From Dokdonella sp041395345 (GTDB lineage Bacteria > Pseudomonadota > Gammaproteobacteria > Xanthomonadales > Rhodanobacteraceae): 64,000 nt of DNA. A model generated the notes under the pieces. The model saw only the letters and a list, made by a program, of their open reading frames with translations. It was not told where the DNA came from and did not search any database. Both the position numbers and the translations under genes were made by a program. Below are positions 48,367 to 56,517 of the stretch, in pieces (positions within the stretch are counted from its first letter, which is position 1; each line of letters starts with the position of its first letter). The stretch lies in NCBI RefSeq assembly GCF_041395345.1, contig NZ_JAWLAR010000021.1, forward strand, positions 6,709 through 70,708, written 5' to 3'.

Positions 48367-49605
48367 ATGGATTTCTCCTATTCCCCCAAGGTCGAGGAAA
48401 TGCGGACCCGACTGCAATCCTTTGTGGATCGCCATATCACCCCGAACGAAATGCGGGTCGAGGAAGAGATCGCCGAGAACCGGCGCAACGGCAGGCCGTG
48501 GACACCGATCAGCCTGTTCGAGGAGCTCAAGACCGAGGCCCGCTCGCAGGGCTTGTGGAACCTGTTTCTGCCGAGTTCCGAGCGTGCCCCGCAAGGCTTG
48601 TCCAATCTGGAATACGCACCGCTCTGCGAAATCATGGGGCGCACGATGTGGGCCCCCGAAGTCTTCAATTGTTCGGCGCCCGATACCGGCAACATGGAAG
48701 TGCTCGAGCGCTACGGAACCGAGGCACAAAAGGACGAGTGGCTGGAACCCCTGCTCGAGGGCCGGATCCGCTCCGCCTTCCTGATGACCGAGCCGGCCGT
48801 GGCCTCGTCGGATGCGACCAATATCGAGTGCTCGATTCGCCGTGAAGGCGACGAGTACGTGATCAATGGACTCAAGTGGTTCTCATCAGGCGCTGGCGAC
48901 CCGCGCTGCAAGATCTACATTCTGATGGGCAAGACCAATCCCGAAGAAGCCCGCCATCGCCAGCAATCGATGATTCTCGTGCCTGCGAACACGCCGGGGG
49001 TGGAAGTCGTTCGACCCATCACCGTATTCGGCTATGACGAGGCGCCGCATGGGCACATGGAAATCCGCCTGACCAACGTACGGGTGCCGGCGTCGAATAT
49101 CCTGCTGGGCGAGGGGCGCGGATTCGAAATTGCCCAGGGCCGGCTCGGCCCGGGCCGCATTCATCACTGCATGCGCACGATCGGCGTTGCCGAGCGGGCG
49201 CTGGAAGCCTTGTGCAAGCGGATCAGTTCGCGCGTCGCGTTCGGCCGCAAGATCAGCGAATTTTCGATCTGGCACGAACGCATCGCCGACGCGCGCTGCA
49301 TGATCGAGCAGGCGCGCCTGCTGACACTCAAGGCAGCCGACATGATGGACAAGGTCGGCAACAAGGCGGCACGCACCGAGATCGCCATGATCAAGGTGGT
49401 CGCGCCCAACATGGCATTGAAGATCATTGACTGGGCGATTCAGGCCCACGGCGGCGCCGGCGTCAGTGGTGACTTCTTTCTCGCGCACGCCTATGCCGCC
49501 GTGCGCACGCTGCGTTTTGCCGACGGACCCGATGAAGTGCATCGCGCGACGATTGCAAAGCTCGAACTGGCGCGCCACGCCATGCCATCCAGTCCAGCCC
49601 ACTGA
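48367..49605 (+). CDS. Acyl-CoA dehydrogenase (ACAD10/11-like)
   Basis: A 412-residue flavoprotein from ATG 48367 (MDFSYSPKVEEM), with AGGA eight bases upstream; the frame is open to 48238 but the extension is promoter sequence. MTEPAVASSDATNIECSI (substrate/FAD loop), NGLKWFSSGAGDPRCKIYILMGKT and APHGHMEIRLTNVRVPASNILLGEGRGFEIAQGRLGPGR follow the ACAD10/11 pattern closely; the C-terminus has QAHGGAGVSGDFFLAHAYA. It lies divergent to the APH-type kinase; the two are fused in eukaryotic ACAD10/11. Confidence 0.93.
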   Translation: MDFSYSPKVEEMRTRLQSFVDRHITPNEMRVEEEIAENRRNGRPWTPISLFEELKTEARSQGLWNLFLPSSERAPQGLSNLEYAPLCEIMGRTMWAPEVFNCSAPDTGNMEVLERYGTEAQKDEWLEPLLEGRIRSAFLMTEPAVASSDATNIECSIRREGDEYVINGLKWFSSGAGDPRCKIYILMGKTNPEEARHRQQSMILVPANTPGVEVVRPITVFGYDEAPHGHMEIRLTNVRVPASNILLGEGRGFEIAQGRLGPGRIHHCMRTIGVAERALEALCKRISSRVAFGRKISEFSIWHERIADARCMIEQARLLTLKAADMMDKVGNKAARTEIAMIKVVAPNMALKIIDWAIQAHGGAGVSGDFFLAHAYAAVRTLRFADGPDEVHRATIAKLELARHAMPSSPAH

Positions 49606-49625
49606 ACGGAGGCCACGGAAAGAAC

Positions 49626-50444
49626 ATGGGAAATCCACGACGCGCCGCAGGGACCTACGGACACACGGTCAAGGAGGACAATCCGCAGTTCGTCACTTCG
49701 GTGGCCCGCGCATTCTCGATCCTGCGCTGCTTCGAGCACGGCGAGCAGTACCTGGGCAACCAGGACATCGTGCGACGCACCGAGCTGCCCAAGCCCACGG
49801 TGTCGCGCATGACCTTTACGCTCTCGGCGCTGGGCTACCTCGAATACTCGCCGCAGCTGGAAAAGTACTCGCTCGGTCCAGGCGTTCTTTCGCTCGGCCA
49901 TGCCTTTATGAAGACCCACGACGTCGTCACGATTGCGCAGCCGTTGATGCGCGAACTGGCCGAGTACACGCAAGCGGCGGTCATGCTCGGCGCCGCCGAC
50001 GGCATGCGCATGGTGGTGCTAGAAGTCTGCCAGGGCGATGCGACGTTTCACCTCAAGCTGGATCCGGGTGCGCGCGTGCCGCACGGCACGACGGCACTCG
50101 GGCGTGCCGACCTGGCTGCGCGTCCGCAGGAGCTTTTCGATCAGCACCTGCTCACGATCGAACAGGACTGCGAACCCAGCCTGTGGCCGAAGATTCGCGC
50201 AGGAATCGTGCGCGCCCGGCAGGACTACGAGAACTACGGGTTCTGCTTCTCGCTGGGCGACTGGAACCCCGACGTATTTGCCGTTGGCGTGCCGATGGTA
50301 TCGGCCGATCGCAGCCGCATCCTGGCCTTCAACTGCAGTGGCCGCCTGTCGGTGATGACGCGCGACAAGCTGATCCACGATTTCGGACCGAAACTGGTTG
50401 CGTTGCGCAATACCGTATTTGAGCGGACTGATGGGCGATTCTGA
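49626..50444 (+). CDS. IclR-family transcription regulator
   Basis: A 272-residue regulator with an N-terminal winged helix (residues about 23-85: SVARAFSILRCFEHGEQYLGNQDIVRRTELPKPTVSRMTFTL) and a C-terminal effector domain (GVLSLGHAFM, YGFCFSLGDWNPDVFAVGVPM). IclR proteins usually repress or activate a neighbouring catabolic operon in answer to a pathway metabolite. It is the second gene of the plus-strand operon, 20 bases after the dehydrogenase. Confidence 0.93.
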   Translation: MGNPRRAAGTYGHTVKEDNPQFVTSVARAFSILRCFEHGEQYLGNQDIVRRTELPKPTVSRMTFTLSALGYLEYSPQLEKYSLGPGVLSLGHAFMKTHDVVTIAQPLMRELAEYTQAAVMLGAADGMRMVVLEVCQGDATFHLKLDPGARVPHGTTALGRADLAARPQELFDQHLLTIEQDCEPSLWPKIRAGIVRARQDYENYGFCFSLGDWNPDVFAVGVPMVSADRSRILAFNCSGRLSVMTRDKLIHDFGPKLVALRNTVFERTDGRF

Positions 50445-50494
50445 TTCTTCCGGCCCCGTCGCCGCCAGTGGGACATGCATGTTCAAGGACAGCC

Positions 50495-51490
50495 ATGAAA
50501 GCCATCATCTGTGACAACTGGGGTGCTCCGTCATCCCTTCAACTGCGCGACATGCCTTCACCCGAACCGGGACCGAAACAGGTGCTGCTGCGCGTGCATG
50601 TCGCGGCCGTCAACTTCCCGGACGCCCTGATCGTCGCCGGCAAGTACCAGTTCCGACCCGAGTTTCCGTTTTCTCCGGGTGGCGAAATGGCCGGCGAAAT
50701 CATCGCTGTCGGCAGCGAGGTCAGACATCTGGCCGTTGGCGACAAGGTGGTCGGTCTCGGCAGCCACGGCGCTTACGCCCAGGAAGCCGTCGTCGATGCC
50801 ACCCATGTGGTGCCGCTACCCAAAGGCATCAGCGATGCCGATCTGGAACTCGCCGGCAGTTTCGTGCTGACCTATGGCACTTCGCTGCACGCGCTGAAAG
50901 ATCGAGCCGAGGCAAGGGCGGGCGAAACCCTGCTTGTGCTTGGGGCCGGCGGCGGTGTGGGCCTGGCGGCCGTGGAAATCGGAAAGCTGATGGGCTTGCG
51001 CGTGATCGCTGCGGCCTCCAGCCGGGCAAAGCGTGATGCCGCTGTTGCACGCGGTGCCGACGAAGTCATCGATTATTCCAGTGAAGACCTGCGCGAGCGC
51101 ATAAAGGCGCTGACCGAAGGCAAGGGTGTCGACATCGTGTACGACCCGGTGGGCGGCGACTTCGCCGAACCGGCCCTGCGCAGTGTCGGTTGGCGGGGTC
51201 GCTACCTGGTGGTCGGCTTTGCAGCCGGCGACATTCCGAAGATTCCGATCAATCTGCTGCTGCTCAAGGGCAGCTCGCTGGTTGGCGTGTTCTGGGGTGA
51301 GTTCGTGCGTCGCGAGCCGAAGGTCAATGCCGCCAACATGGCGCAGCTGTTCGCCTGGCTCAACGAGCGCAAGATCAATCCCTTGATCTCGAAGCGTTAT
51401 CCATTGTCACAGGCACCCGCAGCCCTGGATGCGCTGCTGGCGCGTGAAGCGGTTGGCAAGCTTGTGATCTTGCCGCAACAGGTCGACTGA
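50495..51490 (+). CDS. NADPH:quinone oxidoreductase family (zinc-independent MDR)
   Basis: A 331-residue medium-chain reductase. AVNFPDALIVAGKYQFRPEFPFSPGGEMAGEI and the NADPH loop LVLGAGGGVGLAAVEIGKLMG identify the quinone-oxidoreductase branch; no zinc-binding cysteines. The start is ATG 50495. Such enzymes reduce quinones, enones or act as enoyl reductases; this one may act on an unsaturated intermediate of the pathway. Confidence 0.9.
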   Translation: MKAIICDNWGAPSSLQLRDMPSPEPGPKQVLLRVHVAAVNFPDALIVAGKYQFRPEFPFSPGGEMAGEIIAVGSEVRHLAVGDKVVGLGSHGAYAQEAVVDATHVVPLPKGISDADLELAGSFVLTYGTSLHALKDRAEARAGETLLVLGAGGGVGLAAVEIGKLMGLRVIAAASSRAKRDAAVARGADEVIDYSSEDLRERIKALTEGKGVDIVYDPVGGDFAEPALRSVGWRGRYLVVGFAAGDIPKIPINLLLLKGSSLVGVFWGEFVRREPKVNAANMAQLFAWLNERKINPLISKRYPLSQAPAALDALLAREAVGKLVILPQQVD

Positions 51491-51543
51491 GTCCCCATGC
51501 AGGGGTCAACGTCATCAAGCACGACGGGAGGGCAGCGCCAACC

Positions 51544-53190
51544 ATGAATCTCAGCCACTGGCCGCCGGGTCTGTCGAAACACATCGAGCTGCCCGCCACG
51601 TCACTCTGCTACAACCTCGAAGTGTCGGCGCGGCGCTATCCGAATCGCGCGGCAACGCTGTACTACGGCGGCGAACTGAGCTACGCCGACCTGAAGTCGG
51701 AGGTCGACTGTCTTGCCGGTTACCTGCAGCAGCACTGCGGCGTGCGCAGGGGTGACCGCGTTGCGTTGTACATGCAGAACTGTCCGCAATTCATCATCGC
51801 CATGCACGCGATCCTGCGTGCCGATGCGATGGTCGTGCCGATCAACACGATGAACCTGGGCAAGGAAGTCGCACACATCGTGCGCGACAGCGGCAGCAAG
51901 GTCGCGATTTTCGGTCAGGAGCTGGCAGGGAACATCGCGCCGCTGCTGGGCGCGGAACTCGCCCATGGCATCGTCGCCACCTATTCCGACTACATTGATC
52001 CTCGGACGGATCTGCCGCTGCCGGATATTGTCAGTGCGGCGGCGATGGAGATTCAGGGCGCAGCAGCATGGCGTAGCGTGGTCGATGCGGGGTGTATGCC
52101 TGATCCCGCACTTGCTGGTCCCGATGATCTGGCCGTGATGCCGTATACCTCGGGCACGACGGGTGCGCCGAAGGGCTGCATCCATACCCACCGCAGCGTC
52201 ATGCACACGACCATCGGAGGCCCCGAGTGGGTCGACATTCCCAAGGAGTGCATGGTGCTTGCCGCCCTGCCGATGTTCCACGTGACCGGCATGCAGAACG
52301 GTGTGACATCGCCGATCTATGGGGGTGTCAGCATCGTCGTCATGACGCGCTGGGACAAGCGCTGCGCAGCCATGCTGATCGAGCGGTTCCGGGTAACCAC
52401 CTGGACGGCCATACCGACGATGCTGTTCGACTTCCTCAACCAGCCGGATCTCGACCAGCGCGATCTCTCCTCGCTGACTTGCCTGACCGGCGGCGGTGCG
52501 GCCATGCCCAAGGCCGTGGCCGAGCGCATTCATGCTCTATGGGGCATCCACTACATCGAAGGCTACGGTCTGTCCGAAACAATGGCGCCGACGCACCTCA
52601 ACCCGAGACACCGGCCCAAGGCCCAGTGTCTCGGTTTGCCGATCTTCGATGTCCATGCTCTGGTTGTCGATATCGATACGCTGGAGCCGATGCCGGTGGG
52701 CGAAACGGGCGAAATTCTCGTTGACGGTCCACAGGTATTTCGCGGCTATCACGAGGATGCGGAACGTACGGCTGCCGCCTTCGTCGACATCGAAGGGCGT
52801 CGGTATTTTCGAACCGGGGATCTCGGCTACGTTGACGATGAAGGCTATTTCTTCATGGTCGATCGACTCAAGCGCATGATCAACGCATCGGGCTTCAAGG
52901 TCTGGCCGGCCGAAGTGGAGTCCTACCTCTACGCCCATCCCGCCGTGCTTGAAGCCTGCGTGATTGCCTACTGCGACGCCCATCGCGGCGAAAGCGTCAA
53001 GGCGCTGGTCGTGCGACGACCCGGACAGGAGGTCGATGCGGAGGGCCTGATTGCCTGGTCGCGCGAGCAGATGGCTGCGTACAAGGTTCCGCATGTGGTC
53101 GAGTTCGTCGACAGCCTGCCGAAGAATGCCGCTGGCAAGATGCTGTGGCGCGTGCTGCAAGAGAAGGAGTTGGCAAAAGCTGCGACATGA
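51544..53190 (+). CDS. Acyl-CoA synthetase (AMP-binding)
   Basis: A 548-residue adenylate-forming enzyme. P-loop-like MPYTSGTTGAPKGCIHTH, TGGGAAMP, GYGLSETMAPTH, hinge FRTGDLGYVDDEGYFFMVDRLKRMINASGFKVWP and the catalytic Lys in PKNAAGKMLWR are all present. It activates a carboxylic acid to its CoA thioester, the entry step for this catabolic locus. It resembles medium/long-chain synthetases, but the true substrate is not evident. Confidence 0.93.
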   Translation: MNLSHWPPGLSKHIELPATSLCYNLEVSARRYPNRAATLYYGGELSYADLKSEVDCLAGYLQQHCGVRRGDRVALYMQNCPQFIIAMHAILRADAMVVPINTMNLGKEVAHIVRDSGSKVAIFGQELAGNIAPLLGAELAHGIVATYSDYIDPRTDLPLPDIVSAAAMEIQGAAAWRSVVDAGCMPDPALAGPDDLAVMPYTSGTTGAPKGCIHTHRSVMHTTIGGPEWVDIPKECMVLAALPMFHVTGMQNGVTSPIYGGVSIVVMTRWDKRCAAMLIERFRVTTWTAIPTMLFDFLNQPDLDQRDLSSLTCLTGGGAAMPKAVAERIHALWGIHYIEGYGLSETMAPTHLNPRHRPKAQCLGLPIFDVHALVVDIDTLEPMPVGETGEILVDGPQVFRGYHEDAERTAAAFVDIEGRRYFRTGDLGYVDDEGYFFMVDRLKRMINASGFKVWPAEVESYLYAHPAVLEACVIAYCDAHRGESVKALVVRRPGQEVDAEGLIAWSREQMAAYKVPHVVEFVDSLPKNAAGKMLWRVLQEKELAKAAT

Positions 53191-53194
53191 CGAC

Positions 53195-53650
53195 ATGAGC
53201 ACATCAACCGACAGCGTCGAAGCCCTGCACACGCCAGATCCGGTTCCGCCCGGGTTCGAGCGCGTCAACCGCAGCAGTGCATTTTCAGAACTGCTTGGGC
53301 CGCTCTATCAGAAGCCGGATACGGCAGGTCCGGTATTCGCGATTCGTGCGCAGGCCAAACACTGCAATGCACGCGGTCAAGTCCACGGAGGCGTTCTTTG
53401 CAGTCTCGCCGATATCGCCATGGGATACAGCACCGCCTTGTCGACTAGCCCGCCGACGCCGATCGTGACAGCAAATCTCAGCATCGACTACGCCGGAAAG
53501 TCCGTACAGGGCGACTGGATCGAAGTTCGTACCGACGTCCACAAGGTCGGGCGAACACTGGCCTATGCAAATTGCTTCATCCACGTCGGCGAGTTGCGAA
53601 TCGCACGGTCCAGCGCAGTCTTCAGCATCACGCCAGCGGAGCGCACATGA
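53195..53650 (+). CDS. PaaI-type hot-dog thioesterase
   Basis: A 151-residue protein with the PaaI-like motif AKHCNARGQVHGGVLCSLADIAMGYS and DYAGKSVQGDWIEVRTDVHKVGRTLAYANCFI. The catalytic Asp/Gly-Gly helix is in place. It hydrolyses acyl-CoA, probably rescuing dead-end intermediates. It starts four bases after the synthetase stop; its stop overlaps the next short ORF. Confidence 0.88.
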   Translation: MSTSTDSVEALHTPDPVPPGFERVNRSSAFSELLGPLYQKPDTAGPVFAIRAQAKHCNARGQVHGGVLCSLADIAMGYSTALSTSPPTPIVTANLSIDYAGKSVQGDWIEVRTDVHKVGRTLAYANCFIHVGELRIARSSAVFSITPAERT

Positions 53651-53781
53651 GCGTACGAGCGACATTCACCTGCCTCGAGGACAGCACGCGGGAAGACTGG
53701 CGGCTGATCGCCGGCGAATGCGAATCCTTGCTGCGGCGCATGATGGCGCTGCCACTGCGCACGGTCTGCGACATTGAGTAA
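53647..53781 (+). pseudogene. Truncated N-terminus resembling an HD-domain protein
   Basis: Only 44 codons: VRATFTCLEDSTREDWRLIAGECESLLRRM, then a stop. The F-x-x-ME/LEDxT-x-EDW pattern resembles the beginning of HD-domain phosphohydrolases that accompany acyl-CoA operons, but the HD core is missing. It overlaps the thioesterase stop (ATGA). A deletion remnant seems likely; a genuine small protein is possible. The family guess is weak. Confidence 0.45.
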
Positions 53782-53877
53782 ATCGGGTGCACTCATGCCG
53801 AACGCGCCGACCCGAGTAAACCGGGAGCCGACCGCCCCGTGCGAGCTCCCTGCCCAACCATTCAGGAGAAGTGCGTC

Positions 53878-54633
53878 ATGAATATTCCGTCACTTGAGGG
53901 CAAGGTCGGTGCAGAGGAGTGGCAACTGCGCTGCGATCTGGCCGCCTGCTATCGACTGGTTGCGATGCATGGATGGACCGACCTCGTGTTCACCCATATC
54001 AGTGCGCGCCTGCCCGGTGAAGGGCACCGTTTCCTGATCAATCCCTACGGCATGCTGTTCGAGGAAATCACCGCCTCGTCCCTGATCGCGGTTGACCAGG
54101 AGGGCAACCAGCTCAGCGAGTCGCCGTTCAAGGTCAACAAGGCGGGCTTTGTCATCCACAGCGCGGTCCATGCCGTGCGTGAAGACGCCCATTGCGTGCT
54201 GCACACGCATACGCGCGCCGGCGTGGCCGTGAGTGCGCAGAAAGCCGGCATCCTGCCGATTTCACAGCAATCAACCTTCGTACTGGCTTCGCTTGGCTAT
54301 CACGACTATGAGGGCGTGGCGCTGCGGGATGACGAGAAGCCGCGCCTGCAGGCTGATCTCGGCACCGCGAATTATCTCGTGTTGCGCAACCACGGCCTGC
54401 TGACGGTCGGCAACTCGATCGCCGATGCCTTCCTCGCCATGTACCTGCTCGAGACGACTTGCCAGATCCAGATTGCTGCGCAGTCCGGGGGCGAATTGAC
54501 CCGTGTGGATCCGCGCATCATCGATGGCGTCGCCGCAGCGGCACGCGAACAGACCGATGGCATCGGTGGCGCCTTCGTCTGGCCCGCCCTGCTGCGCAAG
54601 CTTGACCGGCTCGATTCCGGCTATCGCAACTGA
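53878..54633 (+). CDS. Class II aldolase/adducin-family protein
   Basis: A 251-residue cytosolic metal-dependent aldolase-like protein from ATG 53878 (AGGAGAAG upstream). LVFTHISARLPG, NPYGMLFEEITASSL, HSAVHAVREDAHCVLHTHTRAGVAVSAQKAGILP (zinc-binding His pair) and LRNHGLLTVGNSIADAF are diagnostic. This branch, with ALVRKLDR-like ends, occurs in lipid-catabolic operons; its reaction there is not established to me. A retro-aldol cleavage of a hydroxylated intermediate is possible. Confidence 0.88.
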   Translation: MNIPSLEGKVGAEEWQLRCDLAACYRLVAMHGWTDLVFTHISARLPGEGHRFLINPYGMLFEEITASSLIAVDQEGNQLSESPFKVNKAGFVIHSAVHAVREDAHCVLHTHTRAGVAVSAQKAGILPISQQSTFVLASLGYHDYEGVALRDDEKPRLQADLGTANYLVLRNHGLLTVGNSIADAFLAMYLLETTCQIQIAAQSGGELTRVDPRIIDGVAAAAREQTDGIGGAFVWPALLRKLDRLDSGYRN

Positions 54634-54691
54634 TCCGGCTTCGAATGACGTAGACGAGACACATCGCCGAGAAATTCCACGGGGGAGAAAA

Positions 54692-56089
54692 ATGAGCAAA
54701 CCAACTGCAGGCTGGCGCTGGGGACCCTTCACGATGCGTGTGCCGTTCCTGCATACGCGACTGCTCTGGCCGGAGTTCCTTCAGGGAGTGTTTGTCGCCA
54801 CCGCGACCGGCCTGGCCCTGGTGCCGGTGCTCGAAGCCTACTTCGGCATGAACTTCGAACAGGCCGGCACCTGTTCGCTGTTGTACAGCCTGTTCATCGT
54901 TTCCTCCCTGCATACCTTCGGCGAACCGTATGCGCCGGGCTGGAACACGCCCGCCCTGCCGCTGGTGCTGGCCTATGTCATCGTCGGCTATCCCGATCCC
55001 ATGCAGCGCTTCCAGGTGATGACCGCGTTGTCGCTGATGTTCGCCGGGCTGGTCTTCGTGCTCGGAATATCGGGGTTCGGCACGTGGTTGATGCGCTGGC
55101 TGCCGTCGACCCTGCGTGCCGGCATCATCCTCGGAGCAGCCATTGCCGCATTCAAGAAAGTCTTTGTCGATGATGCCGAGAAATACCTGCTGCAACAGCC
55201 CATTTCGACAACGCTGGCCTGCCTGGTCTGTCTGGTCTGCGTCTTTTCGGCGCCATTCCAGAAGCTCAAGGCGAAGCACAACAGCCTGATGCTGCTTGCT
55301 GCGCTGGGCCTGCTGCCCGGATTCATCGTCGCCGCCATCGTCGGACCGCTGGTTGGCGAGGTGCACTATGACATTCAATGGGGCTGGCTGATTCCGCCGG
55401 TTGGCGAGACCGTCGCAAAGATGTCGCCGTTCTCGATTGGCTGGCCCACTGCGACGATGTTCCTGCAGGCCATTCCACTGGTGCTGATCACCTATGTGAT
55501 CCAGTTTGGCGACATCGTCACCGGTACCGAAGTATTGCGCGAGGCGCGTCCATCGCGTCTAGACGATCCGGTCGACATCAATATTCGCCGTTCCCATCTC
55601 GCACTCGGCTTCCGCAATGCGATTTCGGCGCTGGTCGCACCCTTTTTCACCACCCAGGGCATGCTCTGGACCGGCGTCCACGTGGTGATCGTGCAGCGCT
55701 GGAAGCAGGGCCCTGCAGCGATGCGCGATCTCAACAGCGGCCTGATTTCCTACTACCTGATGGGCTTGCCCTTCATCTACTTCATGCTGCCCCTGTTGAC
55801 CGGACTGAAGCCGCTGCTCGGGATCGCGCTGACGCTGACTCTTGTTCTTACCGGCTTCGCCTGTGCCTACATCGCGATGGCGATTCCAAGGACGAATGCA
55901 TCGCGTGGCACAGCCCTCCTGATCGGCATGGCACTGGCCCTGTTCGAGCCATGGATCGGTCTGGCCATCGGCATCGCGGCCAGCCTGCTTCTGGTCGGCT
56001 TCGAGCGCGACGAGTCTGCTGCGGAAGCACTGCGTGGCGAGGCGCAGGCGGCCGAGCTCGAGGAATCGATTCGTGGAGCCGGCAAATGA
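54692..56089 (+). CDS. Predicted multi-pass permease, family uncertain
   Basis: A 465-residue membrane protein with 11-13 predicted helices, starting ATG 54692 after GGGGGAGA. FLQGVFVATATGLALVPVLEAYFG, HTFGEPYAPGWNTPALPLVLAYV, TLRAGIILGAAIAAFKKVFVD and GLISYYLMGLPFIYFMLPLL stand out. The overall plan and inverted-repeat-like character suggest the NCS2/SulP fold, but I cannot place it in a family. An uptake role for a carboxylate is a guess from context. The stop overlaps the next gene. Confidence 0.75.
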   Translation: MSKPTAGWRWGPFTMRVPFLHTRLLWPEFLQGVFVATATGLALVPVLEAYFGMNFEQAGTCSLLYSLFIVSSLHTFGEPYAPGWNTPALPLVLAYVIVGYPDPMQRFQVMTALSLMFAGLVFVLGISGFGTWLMRWLPSTLRAGIILGAAIAAFKKVFVDDAEKYLLQQPISTTLACLVCLVCVFSAPFQKLKAKHNSLMLLAALGLLPGFIVAAIVGPLVGEVHYDIQWGWLIPPVGETVAKMSPFSIGWPTATMFLQAIPLVLITYVIQFGDIVTGTEVLREARPSRLDDPVDINIRRSHLALGFRNAISALVAPFFTTQGMLWTGVHVVIVQRWKQGPAAMRDLNSGLISYYLMGLPFIYFMLPLLTGLKPLLGIALTLTLVLTGFACAYIAMAIPRTNASRGTALLIGMALALFEPWIGLAIGIAASLLLVGFERDESAAEALRGEAQAAELEESIRGAGK

Positions 56090-56517
56090 ATGCACGCAGC
56101 GACTTCGCGCAGTTTCGGCCTGTCACTACACGCTGGAAGGACAACGACATCTACGGTCACGTCAACAACGTCGAGTACTACAGCTATTTCGATACGGTCA
56201 TCAACAGCTATCTGATTGCCGAGGGTGGACTCGATATCCACGCCGGCGACGTGATCGGTGTCTGTGCGGAATCGCATTGCAAGTACTTCGGTGGCTTCGC
56301 CTTTCCGGAAACCATCGAGGCCGGCCTGCGCGTCGAGCATCTCGGCAACTCCAGCGTGCGCTATGGCATCGGCCTCTTCCGCGAGGGTAATGACGAGGCC
56401 TCGGCCGTGGGCTGGTTCGTGCACGTTTTCGTGGATCGACAATCGCGCAAGGCGACGCCGATCCCCGAGCGCCTGCGCACCGCGCTCGGCGCGGTGTACC
56501 GGGATCTGCCGGCATGA
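56086..56517 (+). CDS. 4-hydroxybenzoyl-CoA thioesterase-type hot-dog protein
   Basis: A 143-residue single hot-dog domain. RWKDNDIYGHVNNVEYYSYFDTVIN holds the catalytic Asp (usually D-x-x-GHVNN) typical of the YbgC/4HBT family. It starts overlapping the permease stop and its own stop overlaps the alcohol dehydrogenase start, so it is within a coupled operon. It hydrolyses acyl-CoA thioesters; substrate unknown. Confidence 0.9.
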   Translation: MNARSDFAQFRPVTTRWKDNDIYGHVNNVEYYSYFDTVINSYLIAEGGLDIHAGDVIGVCAESHCKYFGGFAFPETIEAGLRVEHLGNSSVRYGIGLFREGNDEASAVGWFVHVFVDRQSRKATPIPERLRTALGAVYRDLPA

